A DNA stretch of 64,000 nucleotides from Rhodocyclaceae bacterium. Lineage in GTDB: Bacteria > Pseudomonadota > Gammaproteobacteria > Burkholderiales > Rhodocyclaceae. Shown piece after piece: positions 27,799 to 38,104 of the stretch. The position numbers and the translations under genes are program-made. Where the stretch lies: positions 744,001-808,000 of the forward strand of contig JADKDD010000002.1 of the NCBI GenBank assembly GCA_016718525.1. Reading direction: 5' to 3'. Below the pieces are notes generated by a model. The model ran no database searches. It saw only the letters and a program-made list of their open reading frames with translations, and was not told the DNA's origin. Numbering within the stretch: the first letter of the stretch is position 1; each line of letters opens with the position of its first letter.

Positions 27799-30582
27799 AT
27801 GACCGATAACCAAAATCCCGAACAGAAAGCTCGCGACACGATCGACCTGCTGCTTAAGCAGGCCGGCTGGGTTGTTCAGTCCGCCAAGAAAATCGACTTG
27901 AATATCGGGCAGGGGCAGGCGGTGCGGGAATATCGAACTGATGTTGGCCCTGCGGACTACGTGCTGTTCGTAGATAAAAAGGCAGTTGGCGTGATTGAGG
28001 CCAAGCGCGAAGAAGAAGGTCAACGACTCACCGCGCATGAACCGCAAACTGAAGGTTACGCGGCAGCCAAGCTCAAGTGGGTCAATAACGAAGAGCCGCT
28101 GCCTTTCCTCTATGAAAGCACAGGCATCATTACCCGCTTTACCGATACACGCGACCCCAAGCCGCGTTCGCGCGAAGTTTTCAACTTTCATCGTCCTGAA
28201 ACACTCAAAGAATGGCTAGCAGAAGGCAATAGCCTGCGCGAACGCTTGCAGCACCTGCCTATCCTCAACCCGAATCATCTGCCCGCCAAGGAATTGCGCT
28301 TGCGAGATTGTCAGGAAATCGCCATTACCAATCTGGAAGCCTCATTCAAGGCAGATCGTCCGCGCGCCTTGATTCAGATGGCAACGGGCGCCGGCAAGAC
28401 CTATACCGCCATCACCTCGATTTATCGCCTGCTCAAACATGCGCACGGCAAACGCATTTTGTTTCTGGTGGATACCAAAAACCTCGGCGAACAGGCCGAG
28501 CAAGAAATGATGTCTTACGTGCCGCTGGACGATAACCGCAAGTTCACCGAGCTGTACAACGTGCAGCGCCTTAAGTCATCTTACGTCGCCAACGATAGCC
28601 AAGTGTGCATCAGCACTATCCAGCGCCTCTATTCCATTCTCAAAGACACCCCGCTGGACGAAGCCACCGAAGAAATCAATCCGGCAGAGATCAAGCAAAG
28701 CAAAGAGCCGATGCCTGTGGTCTACAACGAAAAAGTCCCTCCGGAATTCTTCGACTTCATCTTCATCGACGAATGCCACCGTTCCATCTACAACCTGTGG
28801 CAGCAGGTGATCGACTATTTCGATGCCAGCCTGATCGGCCTCACCGCCACGCCGGACAACCGCACCTATGGCTTCTTCAAGAAGAACGTGGTCAGCGATT
28901 ACAGCCACGAAAAAGCCGTGGCCGATGGCGTGAATGTCGGCAATGAAATCTATGTCATTGAAACCCAGGTCAGCCAGCAAGGTGCGCAAATTAGTGCACA
29001 ACAGCAAATAGAGAAGCGAGAAAAACTCACTCGTAAAAAACGTTGGGAACAGCAGGACGAAGACGAAGCCTATTCCGCCACACAACTCGACCGCAGCATC
29101 GTCAACCCAGACCAGATCCGCACCATCATCCATACCTTCCGCGACAAGCTGCCGGAAATTTTTCCCGGCCGCACTGAAGTGCCCAAGACCCTGATTTTCG
29201 CCAAGACTGACAGCCACGCCGACGACATTATCCAGACCGTGCGCGAAGAGTTTGGCGAAGGCAACGCCTTCTGCAAAAAGCTTACCTACAAAATCGAAGA
29301 AGACCCAAAATCAGTGCTGGCGGATTTTCGCAACGCCTATTACCCGCGTATCGCCGTCACCGTCGACATGATCGCCACCGGCACCGATGTCAAGCCACTG
29401 GAATGCCTGCTGTTCATGCGCGACGTGAAAAGCCGCAATTATTTTGAACAGATGAAAGGCCGGGGCACGCGCACGCTGGACATGGACGACCTGAAAAAAG
29501 TCACCCCGTCTGCTGTCAGCGCCAAAACGCATTACGTGATTGTCGATGCCATCGGCGTCACCAAATCACTCAAAACCGCCAGCCAGCCGCTCATCACCAA
29601 ACCCACCGTGCCCTTGAAAGACTTGGCGATGAGCGTGATGATGGGCGCAGCGGATGAAGACACCGTAAGCTCACTCGCCGGACGGCTGGCGAGGCTCAAC
29701 AAACAACTCGATACCGACGAGCAACGCCGCATTACGGATGCTGCTGGCGGCGTGGAACTCACCCAGATCGTTGGCAGACTTTTCGCCGCGATTGATGCCG
29801 ACAACATCGAAGCCAAAGCCCTGGAACTTGCCGGGCAACCCATAGGCAGCGACCCCGGTGACGCCAAGCGCGAATTGGCGCAACAGCAATTGGTCAGCGC
29901 CGCCGCAAGCGTGCTCAATGGCGAGCTGGTTGAGCTCATCGAAACCATCCGCCGCGACAAAGAACAAACTATCGACCACGACAATCTGGATGAACTGGTG
30001 CGCGCCGAATGGGACAAGGACGCCGCCAACAACGCGCAAGCCTTGACCGATGAATTTGCTGATTACCTGAGAAGCAATCAAGACAACATCGAAGCCCTCA
30101 CCATCTTCTTCACCCAGCCATACCGCAGACGCGAACTCAGTTTCGCTTTGATTCGCCAGGTGTTGGACAAGCTCAAGACTGACAAACCCAAACTCGCCCC
30201 GCTGCGCGTGTGGCAAGCCTACCGCCAGCTAGATGACTACAAGGGCGCGCAGCCCATCAGCGAACTGACCGCACTGGTCGCACTCATCCGCCGCGTCTGC
30301 GGCCTGGACGCCACACTTGCCACCTTCGACGACAGCGTGCGCCGCAACTTCCAGAACTGGGTGATGAAGCACCACTCCGGCGGCAGCGAAAAATTCAACG
30401 AAGAACAAATGGACTGGCTGCGCATGATTCGCGACCATGTTGCCAATTCCTTTCACATAGCGCGTGACGACTTGGAGATGTCGCCGTTCGATAGTCAGGG
30501 CGGGCTGGGCAGGATGGTTCAGTTGTTCGGTGCGCGGATGGAACCGCTGCTGGATGAATTGAATGAAGTGCTTGTCGCCTGA
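27799..30582 (+). CDS. hsdR: Type I restriction enzyme, R subunit
   Basis: A 927-residue motor/nuclease subunit of the EcoEI type. The N-terminal nuclease domain shows D53 and E67-A-K69 (PADYVLF, VIEAK). The helicase has Walker A MATGAGKT at about 194-201, DECH at about 324-327 and LTATP near 348. The second RecA-like domain contains ATGTDVKPLECLLFM and the Arg-containing QMKGRGTRTLD. The EcoEI-type C-terminal domain follows. It translocates and cuts unmethylated DNA together with HsdS and HsdM, both encoded downstream. It starts 86 bases after hflX, and vapB-like and vapC-like genes follow within 45 bases. Confidence 0.95.
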   Translation: MTDNQNPEQKARDTIDLLLKQAGWVVQSAKKIDLNIGQGQAVREYRTDVGPADYVLFVDKKAVGVIEAKREEEGQRLTAHEPQTEGYAAAKLKWVNNEEPLPFLYESTGIITRFTDTRDPKPRSREVFNFHRPETLKEWLAEGNSLRERLQHLPILNPNHLPAKELRLRDCQEIAITNLEASFKADRPRALIQMATGAGKTYTAITSIYRLLKHAHGKRILFLVDTKNLGEQAEQEMMSYVPLDDNRKFTELYNVQRLKSSYVANDSQVCISTIQRLYSILKDTPLDEATEEINPAEIKQSKEPMPVVYNEKVPPEFFDFIFIDECHRSIYNLWQQVIDYFDASLIGLTATPDNRTYGFFKKNVVSDYSHEKAVADGVNVGNEIYVIETQVSQQGAQISAQQQIEKREKLTRKKRWEQQDEDEAYSATQLDRSIVNPDQIRTIIHTFRDKLPEIFPGRTEVPKTLIFAKTDSHADDIIQTVREEFGEGNAFCKKLTYKIEEDPKSVLADFRNAYYPRIAVTVDMIATGTDVKPLECLLFMRDVKSRNYFEQMKGRGTRTLDMDDLKKVTPSAVSAKTHYVIVDAIGVTKSLKTASQPLITKPTVPLKDLAMSVMMGAADEDTVSSLAGRLARLNKQLDTDEQRRITDAAGGVELTQIVGRLFAAIDADNIEAKALELAGQPIGSDPGDAKRELAQQQLVSAAASVLNGELVELIETIRRDKEQTIDHDNLDELVRAEWDKDAANNAQALTDEFADYLRSNQDNIEALTIFFTQPYRRRELSFALIRQVLDKLKTDKPKLAPLRVWQAYRQLDDYKGAQPISELTALVALIRRVCGLDATLATFDDSVRRNFQNWVMKHHSGGSEKFNEEQMDWLRMIRDHVANSFHIARDDLEMSPFDSQGGLGRMVQLFGARMEPLLDELNEVLVA

Positions 30583-30596
30583 TTTTGCTACAATCC

Positions 30597-30612
30597 ACAT
30601 ATAGCACATATA
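30597..30612 (+). promoter_or_regulatory. Repeated ACATATA motif before the vapBC-like pair
   Basis: ACATATA occurs at 30597-30603 and again at 30606-30612, just upstream of the AAGGAGAA ribosome site of the antitoxin gene. It could be the autoregulatory operator of the pair. The evidence is the motif and its position only. Confidence 0.4.
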
Positions 30613-30625
30613 CAAGGAGAATCTC

Positions 30626-30856
30626 ATGGCTCAACTGCATTGTTATGTCCCCGAAGAGATCGCCCAACAAGCACAGCGCCGCGCAGAGAAAGCCGGCTTG
30701 AGTTTGTCGCGGTATCTGGCTGAGTTGGTCAAGCGAGATACCAGTGCCGCAGTCGGCTGGCCGGAAGGTTATTTCGACCTCTTCGGCAAATGGGAAGGGG
30801 TGCCATTGGAGCGCCCTCCGCAATTGCCCCTGGAAAAACGGCTTGATTTTGAATGA
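30626..30856 (+). CDS. VapB-type antitoxin
   Basis: A 76-residue protein. The N-terminal 40 residues (QLHCYVPEEIAQQAQRRAEK, then LSRYLAELVKR) look like a ribbon-helix-helix domain. The C-terminal tail ending in LPLEKRLDFE is the likely toxin-binding segment. Its stop codon overlaps the start of the PIN toxin gene (ATGA at 30853-30856). The pair lies inside the type I restriction locus between hsdR and hsdS. A strong AAGGAGAA ribosome site suggests the antitoxin is made in excess. Confidence 0.8.
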   Translation: MAQLHCYVPEEIAQQAQRRAEKAGLSLSRYLAELVKRDTSAAVGWPEGYFDLFGKWEGVPLERPPQLPLEKRLDFE

Positions 30857-31257
30857 TTTACTTGCTTGACACCAATGTCTGCATTCACTTGCTCAATGAA
30901 AGGCATCCAGCCGTTCTGAAACGCTTTCGCAAACATATTCCCGTCGACATCGCGTTGTGCAGTGTAGTCAAGGCTGAACTACTCTATGGCGCGCGAAGAA
31001 GCCAGCGGTCGGAAACGAACTTGCAGTTACTGAAAGCTTTTTTCGCGCCGCTGCGAAGTTTGCCGTTCGATGACGAATGTGCCGAGCACTACGGCCAGAT
31101 TCACGCCGATCTGCTTAACCAAGGCAAACCCATCGGCCCCAACGATACGCTGATCGCCGCCATCGCCCGCGCCCACGACGCTACCTTGATTACCCACAAC
31201 ACCGCAGAATTTGGCCGTGTGGCGGGCTTGCACATGGAAGATTGGGAAGTGGCTTGA
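30853..31257 (+). CDS. VapC-type PIN-domain toxin
   Basis: A 134-residue PIN-domain ribonuclease. Acidic active-site residues visible are D6 (LLDTN), E42 (VKAELLYG) and D98 (GPNDTLIAA). The fourth position is in ITHNTAEF near residue 116, where Asn takes the usual place. VapC enzymes cut specific RNAs, often initiator tRNA or rRNA loops, when released from VapB. Translation is coupled to the antitoxin through ATGA. Its location between hsdR and hsdS could stabilise the restriction locus against loss. Confidence 0.85.
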   Translation: MIYLLDTNVCIHLLNERHPAVLKRFRKHIPVDIALCSVVKAELLYGARRSQRSETNLQLLKAFFAPLRSLPFDDECAEHYGQIHADLLNQGKPIGPNDTLIAAIARAHDATLITHNTAEFGRVAGLHMEDWEVA

Positions 31258-31285
31258 TGATTGAGTTGAATCAAGTGTTGGTGGC

Positions 31286-32794
31286 GTGAAGATGGATGAA
31301 AAAATGTTGGAACTGCCAAATTCGTGGGTAGCAGTGAAGCTTGGCGATTTCGTGGAAAACGAAAAGGGGAAGAAACCGAAAAGCGAATCCAAAACAGAAA
31401 CCGCTTCGCACTCTTTTCCCTATGTTGATATTCAAGCCTTTGAAGAAAATGTGATTCGCACATGGACTGATGGCGTGGGTTGTCGGCTTTGCTATGAAAC
31501 AGATTTTTTGATGGTATGGGACGGCTCACGTTCAGGCCTGGTTGGGAAAGGTATGAATGGCGCGCTTGGTAGCACATTGGTTCGTATTTATTTTCCATCA
31601 ATGGTCAATGACTACGCCTTCTATTTCTTGCAGTCAAAATATCAGCAAATAAACACGCGAGCCAAGGGCGTTGGCATACCTCACGTTGATCCAGCTTTGC
31701 TCTGGAATTACGACTTCCCTATTCCTCCTTTCAACGAACAACACCGCATCGTCGCCAAAATCGAGGAGCTGTTTTCCGAGCTGGACAAGGGCATCGAAAA
31801 CCTGAAGACCGCGCAGGTACAGCTCAAGGTGTATCGCCAGGCGCTGCTGAAACACGCCTTTGAGGGCAAACTTACCGCGCAGTGGCGCGCGGAGAATCAG
31901 GACAAACTCGAAACCGCCGATGCTGTGCTCAAGCGCATCCAGCAAGAGCGCACGCAACGCTACGAGCAACAACTCGCCGACTGGGAAGCCGCCGGCAAAC
32001 AAGGCAGCAAACCAAAAGCCCCGAAATCTCTGCCACCGCTCACCGCCGAAGATCTGGCCGAATTGCCTGAACTGCCGGAGGGGTGGGGCTACATCCAAAT
32101 TGGCAACCTGCTTGATGTAGTGTCTGGTAACACACCAAAGGGTATCGAAACTACCAAGGGCACAGAAATACCCTATTACCGTGTTTCTGACATGAACAGG
32201 GAGGGCAATGTAGTTTCGATGAATACATCAGCCACTTACCTTTCCGAAAAAGAAGCATCGGAAATCGGTCTCAATATTTATCCCGCTGGCACAATCATTT
32301 TTCCAAAACGAGGCGGCGCAATCGCTACCAACAAAAAGCGTCGATTGGCTCACAGGTCATGCTTTGATTTGAATTTGATGGGACTGACTAACCTACCAGA
32401 TAGCTTGTGTCCTGGCTACTTATGGTTATGGATACTGTCGCTTGATTTGGCTTCCATATCCGATGGCTCAAATGTGCCGCAGATAAACAACAGGAATGTC
32501 GAGCCGCTCATGTTTCCAATTTGTTCTTTTGAGGCACAGGCGCTGATCGTTGAGTTGGTGGAAGCACGCCTTTCTGAAGCCAACCAACTCGATCAAACCC
32601 TCACCATCGCCCTGCAACAAGCCGAAGCCCTGCGCCAGTCCATTCTGAAAAAAGCTTTCTCCGGCCAACTGGTGGCGCATGACCCGAACGACGAACCCGC
32701 CTCGGTGCTGCTGGCGCGTATCAAGGCGCAACGCACCAGCGTCGATCAAAAGTCGGCGCTGGTGATACGGCGCACGCGGAAAGAAACGGCATGA
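31286..32794 (+). CDS. hsdS: Type I restriction enzyme, specificity subunit
   Basis: About 502 residues (an ATG at 31292 is equally possible). There are two target-recognition domains: one at about residues 10-150 and one at about 255-400. The first is followed by the central conserved helix (NEQHRIVAKIEELFSELDKG, then LLKHAFEGKL). The second is followed by the C-terminal repeat (LVEARLSEANQLDQTL, ILKKAFSGQLV). Each recognition domain reads half of a bipartite target site. The target itself cannot be predicted from sequence. The stop overlaps the start of the broken AlbA_2 gene. Confidence 0.9.
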   Translation: MKMDEKMLELPNSWVAVKLGDFVENEKGKKPKSESKTETASHSFPYVDIQAFEENVIRTWTDGVGCRLCYETDFLMVWDGSRSGLVGKGMNGALGSTLVRIYFPSMVNDYAFYFLQSKYQQINTRAKGVGIPHVDPALLWNYDFPIPPFNEQHRIVAKIEELFSELDKGIENLKTAQVQLKVYRQALLKHAFEGKLTAQWRAENQDKLETADAVLKRIQQERTQRYEQQLADWEAAGKQGSKPKAPKSLPPLTAEDLAELPELPEGWGYIQIGNLLDVVSGNTPKGIETTKGTEIPYYRVSDMNREGNVVSMNTSATYLSEKEASEIGLNIYPAGTIIFPKRGGAIATNKKRRLAHRSCFDLNLMGLTNLPDSLCPGYLWLWILSLDLASISDGSNVPQINNRNVEPLMFPICSFEAQALIVELVEARLSEANQLDQTLTIALQQAEALRQSILKKAFSGQLVAHDPNDEPASVLLARIKAQRTSVDQKSALVIRRTRKETA

Positions 32795-33208
32795 ATACCA
32801 TCCCTTTACACGAGTCCTTGACCTGTGAATTCAAGAGCGACCGTCAATGTTTGTCTGACAAAGATTTGATCGAGGCAGTGGTTTGCATGGCCAATTGCCA
32901 GGGCGGTGAAATTTATCTGGGGGTTGAAGACGATGGCACAGTGATGGGTTTATACCTTGTCTCCTGATCTGTATAGGCTGCTGGGCGAGAAAGTCCAATA
33001 TACGCGACAGGCAGGATTTGACCGGTTACAGCATGAGCAAATGGTGAAGAGCTATGTTGATCAGCACGGCCGCATTACCCGTCAGGAGGTCATTGAGCTT
33101 TGCCGCTTAACGCCAGATCAGGCGTATAAGCTTTTGAAACGGCTTTCTGATGAAAAATTACTAAAAAAACAGGGTGTTAAGCGGCATTCTTTTTATGTTA
33201 AAGCGTAG
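32791..33208 (+). pseudogene. AlbA_2-domain DNA-binding protein, internal deletion
   Basis: The ATG at 32791 overlaps the hsdS stop and opens a 58-codon frame matching the start of an AlbA_2 (Schlafen-like) domain: LTCEFKSDRQ, MANCQGGEIYLGVEDDG. It ends at a stop at 32965-32967. The frame from about 32957 carries what looks like the C-terminal winged-helix end of the same kind of protein (YVDQHGRITRQEVIELCRLT, LKRLSDEKLLKKQG). The middle of the gene, probably more than 1 kb, is missing and the frames do not match. AlbA_2 proteins are commonly found within type I restriction loci. This one is dead. Confidence 0.75.
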
Positions 33209-33429
33209 CCTATGCGCCATGGCGTATAGAGAGCGCATAGAAAACGTATAAAAAACGCATAGGAAAAGGTCAGCGTAATGATCTTTTTTAGGCTCCAATT
33301 AGTCATGAGTAAAGTTTTAATAAAACATTGAGTTATCGAATGTCTCTTGTATTTGCGCAGGAGACATCCTTTTCGGGCTGAGATTATCAAGCTCATTGCC
33401 TATAAACAAGTTTGATTCAGGGATAAAGC

Positions 33430-34908
33430 ATGAACGCAACCGCATCCATCGTTTCCAAGGTCTGGAGTTTTTGCACCACGTTGCGCGACGACGGGGTGGG
33501 CTATGGTGATTATCTGGAGCAGCTCACTTATCTGATCTTTTTGAAAATGGCGGATGAATACAGCAAACCGCCGTATAACCGCAAAGTAAGCATTCCCGCT
33601 GAATACAACTGGCAGAGTCTGAAGGCCAAGCGCGGTGCGGAGCTGGAGGTGCATTATGTGACGCTGTTGCGTGAGCTGGGCAACAAGCCGGGCATGCTAG
33701 GCACAATTTTCACCAAGGCGCAAAACAAGATTCAAGACCCGGCCAAGCTATACCGCCTGATCGACATGGTGAATGAGACCGAGTGGGTGACAATGGGCGC
33801 GGATGTGAAGGGGGACATCTACGAGGGATTGCTGGAACGTAACGCGGAAGATACCAAGTCCGGCGCGGGGCAATACTTCACGCCGCGTGCCTTGATTCGG
33901 GCGATGGTGGAATGTGTGCGGCCTGAGCCAAGCAAGACTATTGCTGATCCGGCCTGTGGCACGGGCGGTTTCTTTTTGGCGGCTTATGATTTTTTGGTGA
34001 CTGCGCACCCGATGGACAAGAGCCAGAAATCCTTTCTCAAGCACGAGACTTTTTACGGCAACGAAATTGTGGCGGGCACACGTCGCTTGGCGTTGATGAA
34101 CATGTTTTTGCACAACATTGGCGAGATTGATGGCGAGAGCATGGTGTCGCCAAACGATGCGCTGGTGGCTGACAGCGGAAAGCGCTTTGACTACGTGCTG
34201 GCAAATCCCCCTTTTGGCAAGAAAAGCTCAATGAGCTTTACCAACGATGAAGGCGAGCAGGAGAAGGATGATCTAACCTACAACCGGCAAGATTTCTGGG
34301 CGACCACTTCCAACAAGCAGCTCAACTTTGTGCAGCACATCCGCACCATGCTAAAAACCACGGGCCGAGCGGCAGTGGTGGTGCCAGACAATGTGCTGTT
34401 CGAAGGCGGCGTGGGCGAAACGGTAAGGAAGAAGCTGCTGGAAACCACCGACCTGCACACTATCTTGCGCCTACCCACCGGCATCTTTTACGCCAACGGG
34501 GTGAAGGCGAATGTGTTGTTTTTCGATAACCATGAAGCGAGCAAAGACGCATGGACGAAGGAGGTCTGGTTCTACGACTACCGTACCAACATTCACCACA
34601 CGCTGAAAAAGAAACCGCTGCGCTTTGACGACCTGGCAGAATTCATTGCCTGCTATAACCCGCTGAATCGCCATCAGCGCAAGGAGTTATGGAGTGAGCA
34701 AAGCAATCCCGAGGGGCGCTGGCGCAGGTTCAGCATTGAGCAAATCATGGAACGTGACAAAACGAGCCTGGATATTTTTTGGTTGAAGGACAAGAGTTTG
34801 GCCGATCTGGATAATCTGCCAGAGCCCGATGTGCTGGCAGACGAAATCATCGAGAACCTGGAAGCTGGGCTGAACAGCTTCCGTGCGATAGCCAGGGCAG
34901 TGCAATAA
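33430..34908 (+). CDS. hsdM: Type I restriction enzyme, methylase subunit
   Basis: A 492-residue N6-adenine methyltransferase. The N-terminal helical domain covers about residues 1-125. The AdoMet-binding motif I DPACGTGGFF is at about 173-182, preceded by QYFTPRALI at about 148. The catalytic NPPF is at about 259-262. With HsdS it modifies the host's recognition sites and holds the restriction complex together. It is separated from hsdS by the AlbA_2 pseudogene and about 220 bases without a gene (33209-33429). IS91-4 begins 41 bases after its stop. Confidence 0.95.
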   Translation: MNATASIVSKVWSFCTTLRDDGVGYGDYLEQLTYLIFLKMADEYSKPPYNRKVSIPAEYNWQSLKAKRGAELEVHYVTLLRELGNKPGMLGTIFTKAQNKIQDPAKLYRLIDMVNETEWVTMGADVKGDIYEGLLERNAEDTKSGAGQYFTPRALIRAMVECVRPEPSKTIADPACGTGGFFLAAYDFLVTAHPMDKSQKSFLKHETFYGNEIVAGTRRLALMNMFLHNIGEIDGESMVSPNDALVADSGKRFDYVLANPPFGKKSSMSFTNDEGEQEKDDLTYNRQDFWATTSNKQLNFVQHIRTMLKTTGRAAVVVPDNVLFEGGVGETVRKKLLETTDLHTILRLPTGIFYANGVKANVLFFDNHEASKDAWTKEVWFYDYRTNIHHTLKKKPLRFDDLAEFIACYNPLNRHQRKELWSEQSNPEGRWRRFSIEQIMERDKTSLDIFWLKDKSLADLDNLPEPDVLADEIIENLEAGLNSFRAIARAVQ

Positions 34909-35070
34909 TCGTTAGTGCAATATTGCCAGGCACGGGGTGGCAATTAGGAATAGGAAATTCAATCAACATTCGAGGAGTTTCGTCCTCGCTTGATGCGGTT
35001 GTCAAACCTTAATTTCGCCTGAGCGCGCGTGGCATCACGGGATGCTCACATGAATTGCGCAGTTGGCACT

Positions 35071-35120
35071 GCCGACGGCAGGCAATATGGCCGCGCGCGG
35101 CCATATTGCCTGCCGTCGGC
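35071..35120. repeat. 50-bp perfect palindrome, IS91-4
   Basis: Identical to the palindrome of IS91-3 (G at arm position 4 paired with C). Confidence 0.95.
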
Positions 35121-35175
35121 GCGAGTCATCCCATGACACCGGACGGCATGTCATTTGTCTCGCACCGAATCACCT

Positions 35176-36729
35176 TTACCAGCCGATACGCTGATCGAAG
35201 TTGATTGGCGGTTCGGGGAAAAGCACGGTGGGCAAAGCCCATTGAGCATGCCCGGCGTCGCCGAACATTTCCGCTGCTCGCTCCGCAGCGCTCGCCGCCT
35301 CCCACAGTGGTGGCCCGCGCGCTTGCGCGATTTTGGGCGACTCGGTTGATTCACCAAGGTGATTGAGAATCTTGTGCAGCGTAGTCGTGTCGTTGATGAA
35401 GGCGATGATGCGCATCTGGCTGTGGCAGATCGGGCAGTTCAGCGGAAAGGCTTCGTAGATGCGCGCCAGTAGCATCGCCCAAAGGTAGCGGGCGGCAGCG
35501 CGAGACTTTGATTCTGGTGCTGTGTTCGTGTCGGCCTTCAACGGTGTTGGCGCTCCGCGAAGCGGACATCCCGCCATGCAGAGCACACCAGCACCAACTG
35601 GCGAAATCGCCAGTGGCGCAAGCGCCGTCACCGCTGCCCGCATTGGCGCATTAGGTGCCAGCACACCGTAGTAGCGATGGCGGTGCGTGCGCGGTGGCGG
35701 GATGAGTGCAGCGATTTTGTCGATCAGTTCCAGTGGCGTGAGCACCAATTCTCTTGGCCCGCCTTGGTGCGGTTTGGGGTTGTGATACACCACATGCTCG
35801 GCATCGTGCTGGTGTAAATGTTCCAGCGCGAAGGGAGGCCGCGCGCAGTAGCGCAGCAGGCGCTCTAGCCCTGCGCGGTCATTGCCCTCGACGCACACCG
35901 ACGCATCGACTGAAAACCCGCCGCCGTGTTCCCATTGCACCATCTCTTTGGCATCGTCTTTGTCGATGAGACCGCGGCGCACAAAGGCGCGCAGGATGCG
36001 TTGGCGGGCGCGGGTTTGCACGGCTTGAATAGCCAGCGTATCGAGTTGATGCGCGGCATGGAAACTGACGCCCGGCACATCATCGGTAACGCGGTCGTCC
36101 GTGTTGACGGATGGCTCAAACACCCCATCCATCACGCAGCAATGGAAGTGAACATGCGCGTTGAGCGACGAGCCAAAGCGGTGGATGAACGCGACCGCCC
36201 CGATGCGTGCGGTGCTGGTGTCTGTGTTGGTTGTGCTGGGACATTGCACGCACAACTCACGCTCGACTTCACTTAGAAAAGTCCGCAGCACCGCGCCTTA
36301 CAGCACTGCATCAATCTGCAGAAAATAGCGCAGCCGCTTGGGCACCGCCAGCACCCATTGCCGTACCGGCAGTAGCGGAAACACATGATCCACCAAATGC
36401 GCCGCCGTCTCCACCATGCGCCGCGTGTTGCACGACGGGCATACGCCCCGCCCTTTGCAGGAATACGCAATCAGAAAATCGTGCTGGCAGGTGTCGCAAT
36501 ACGCCCGCGCAAAACCGTGAGCGAGGATGCCACATTCGAGATAGCGGCGGAAGGTGCGCTCGACATAGCCAGGCGGCGCGACACCAAACTCGCCGCTGGC
36601 CAGATCAAGCCATGTTGCAAAATGCGTCTGGACGATGCGATACCACAGCGTCTGCTCGGGACGGCGACGCTGGTAGCGCGCAGTGCGCGGTGTGGCACAT
36701 GAGGCAACAGCGGACGCAGCAGCAGACAT
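35176..36729 (-). pseudogene. IS91 transposase with internal stop (IS91-4)
   Basis: The first 143 residues and the last 371 or so match the intact transposase. A Gln codon after FLQIDAVL has become TAA at about 36297, so translation ends there; reinitiation at a following ATG would lose the zinc-binding region. Nearby changes (LRTFLSEVERELCV) also mark this copy as diverged. Confidence 0.9.
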
Positions 36730-36853
36730 GGCGCTGACCCATGGATGACGGGTGAGCGGCGTAGATTACTGTGTTTCTGTACAGCTATCTGTCGAACAGC
36801 CTTTGGCGGCGTGTGGCCGGTGAACGGGCCATTCCATCACCAGCACCAACTGG

Positions 36854-38104
36854 TTACAGCTTCTCCGGCTCCATCACAATCGCGCCACAGGGACACTCGG
36901 CGGCGCAGATGCCGCAGCCTTTGCAGTAGTCGTAGTTGAACTCGAAACGATTGCCGGCGCCGAGCTTGATCACCGCGTTGTCGGGGCAGACGCCGTGGCA
37001 GTTGTCGCATTCGAAACAGTTGCCGCACGAGAGGCAGCGGCGCGCTTCGAATAGCGCGTTGGTTTCGTCCAGCCCGCCCTGAACTTCGTCAAAGGTAGAT
37101 TGACGGCGGATGATGTCGAGCATTGGTTGCACGGTTTTCGGTGCGTCGGAGTAGTACCAGGTGTTGAGGCGCTCGAAGGTGGCGACTTCGTGCTTCTTGG
37201 GCGCTTCGTGGGTGGCGCTTCTGAGCCAGGCATCGATATGCCGTGCGGCCTTTTTGCCGTGGCCGATGGCAACGGTGACATTGCGTTCAGCCGGCACCAT
37301 GTCGCCGCCGGCGAAGATGCCGGGGTGGCCGGTCATCATGTTGGGTGCTACTTTGACCACGCCGTCCACTACTTCTAGTCCGGGCACGCCATCGAGCAAA
37401 CCCAGGTCGACGTCCTGCCCGAGTGCGAGCACGACGGAATCCGCTTCCATGGTTTCGAATTCGCCCGTGGGTTGCGGAAAACCCTTGTCATCGAGCACCA
37501 TTTTCTCGATGGTGATGGAGGACTCGCCGGCCTGCTTGATGGTCGACAACCACTTGACCATGACGCCTTCCTGCAGCGCTTCCTCGATTTCAAAATCGTG
37601 TGCCGGCGCCTTTTCTCGATTGCGGCGATAAACGATGATCGGGTCGGCACCCATACGCTTGGCGGTGCGGGCGACATCAATTGCGGTGTTGCCGCCGCCA
37701 TAAACGATGACGCGGCGGCCGAGCATGGGTTTGTCTTCACGTTCCATGCTGCGCAACACGGAAATCGCGTCGACAATCCTGGCGGTGTCGCCGGCCGGGA
37801 TATAGGCCCGCTTGCCGATGTGCGCGCCAACGGCGAGGAAGGCGGCATCGAACTTGCCTGTTTGCATGCTCTCGAGGATATTGTCGACACGGCTATTGAG
37901 TTTGACCTCGACGCCGAGGGCAACGATGCGCTGCATTTCGGCTTCCAATACGTCGCGCGGCAGGCGGTATTTGGGGATACCGAAACGCATCATGCCGCCG
38001 AGGAAGGGGCCGGCGTCTTGCACGGTGACGTGATGACCGAGGCGGCGCAGGTGGTAGGCGGCCGACATGCCCGACGGGCCGGCGCCGACGACTAATACTC
38101 GCTT
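36854..38104 (-). pseudogene. 3' fragment C of GltD/PadH-like flavoprotein gene (about 1.25 kb)
   Basis: About 416 C-terminal residues of the flavoprotein, from the first FAD-binding glycine motif (VLVVGAGPSGMSAAYHLRRL) to the stop, which abuts the IS91-4 end repeat. Homology ends at 38104, in the codons just before that motif. The N-terminal iron-sulfur region is missing. An open frame continues into the neighbouring penicillin-acylase remnant but without a real start signal. Confidence 0.85.

Larger units (their letters stand above)
34950..36853 (-). mobile_element. IS91-family element, copy IS91-4
   Basis: The origin-side end is at 34950 (flank AGGA) and the palindrome at 35071-35120. The transposase-5' side reaches GGCGTGT (36808-36814), the 22-base insert (36815-36836) and CACCAGCACCAACTGG ending at 36853. 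It is followed directly by about 1251 bp of the flavoprotein gene. Its transposase has a stop codon. Confidence 0.9.

Noticed and set aside
32752..32777. Partial resemblance of the hsdS end to the dispersed repeat (GCGCTGGTGATACGGCG)
   Set aside because: It is in frame within the C-terminal codons of hsdS and too short; chance similarity is the simpler reading.
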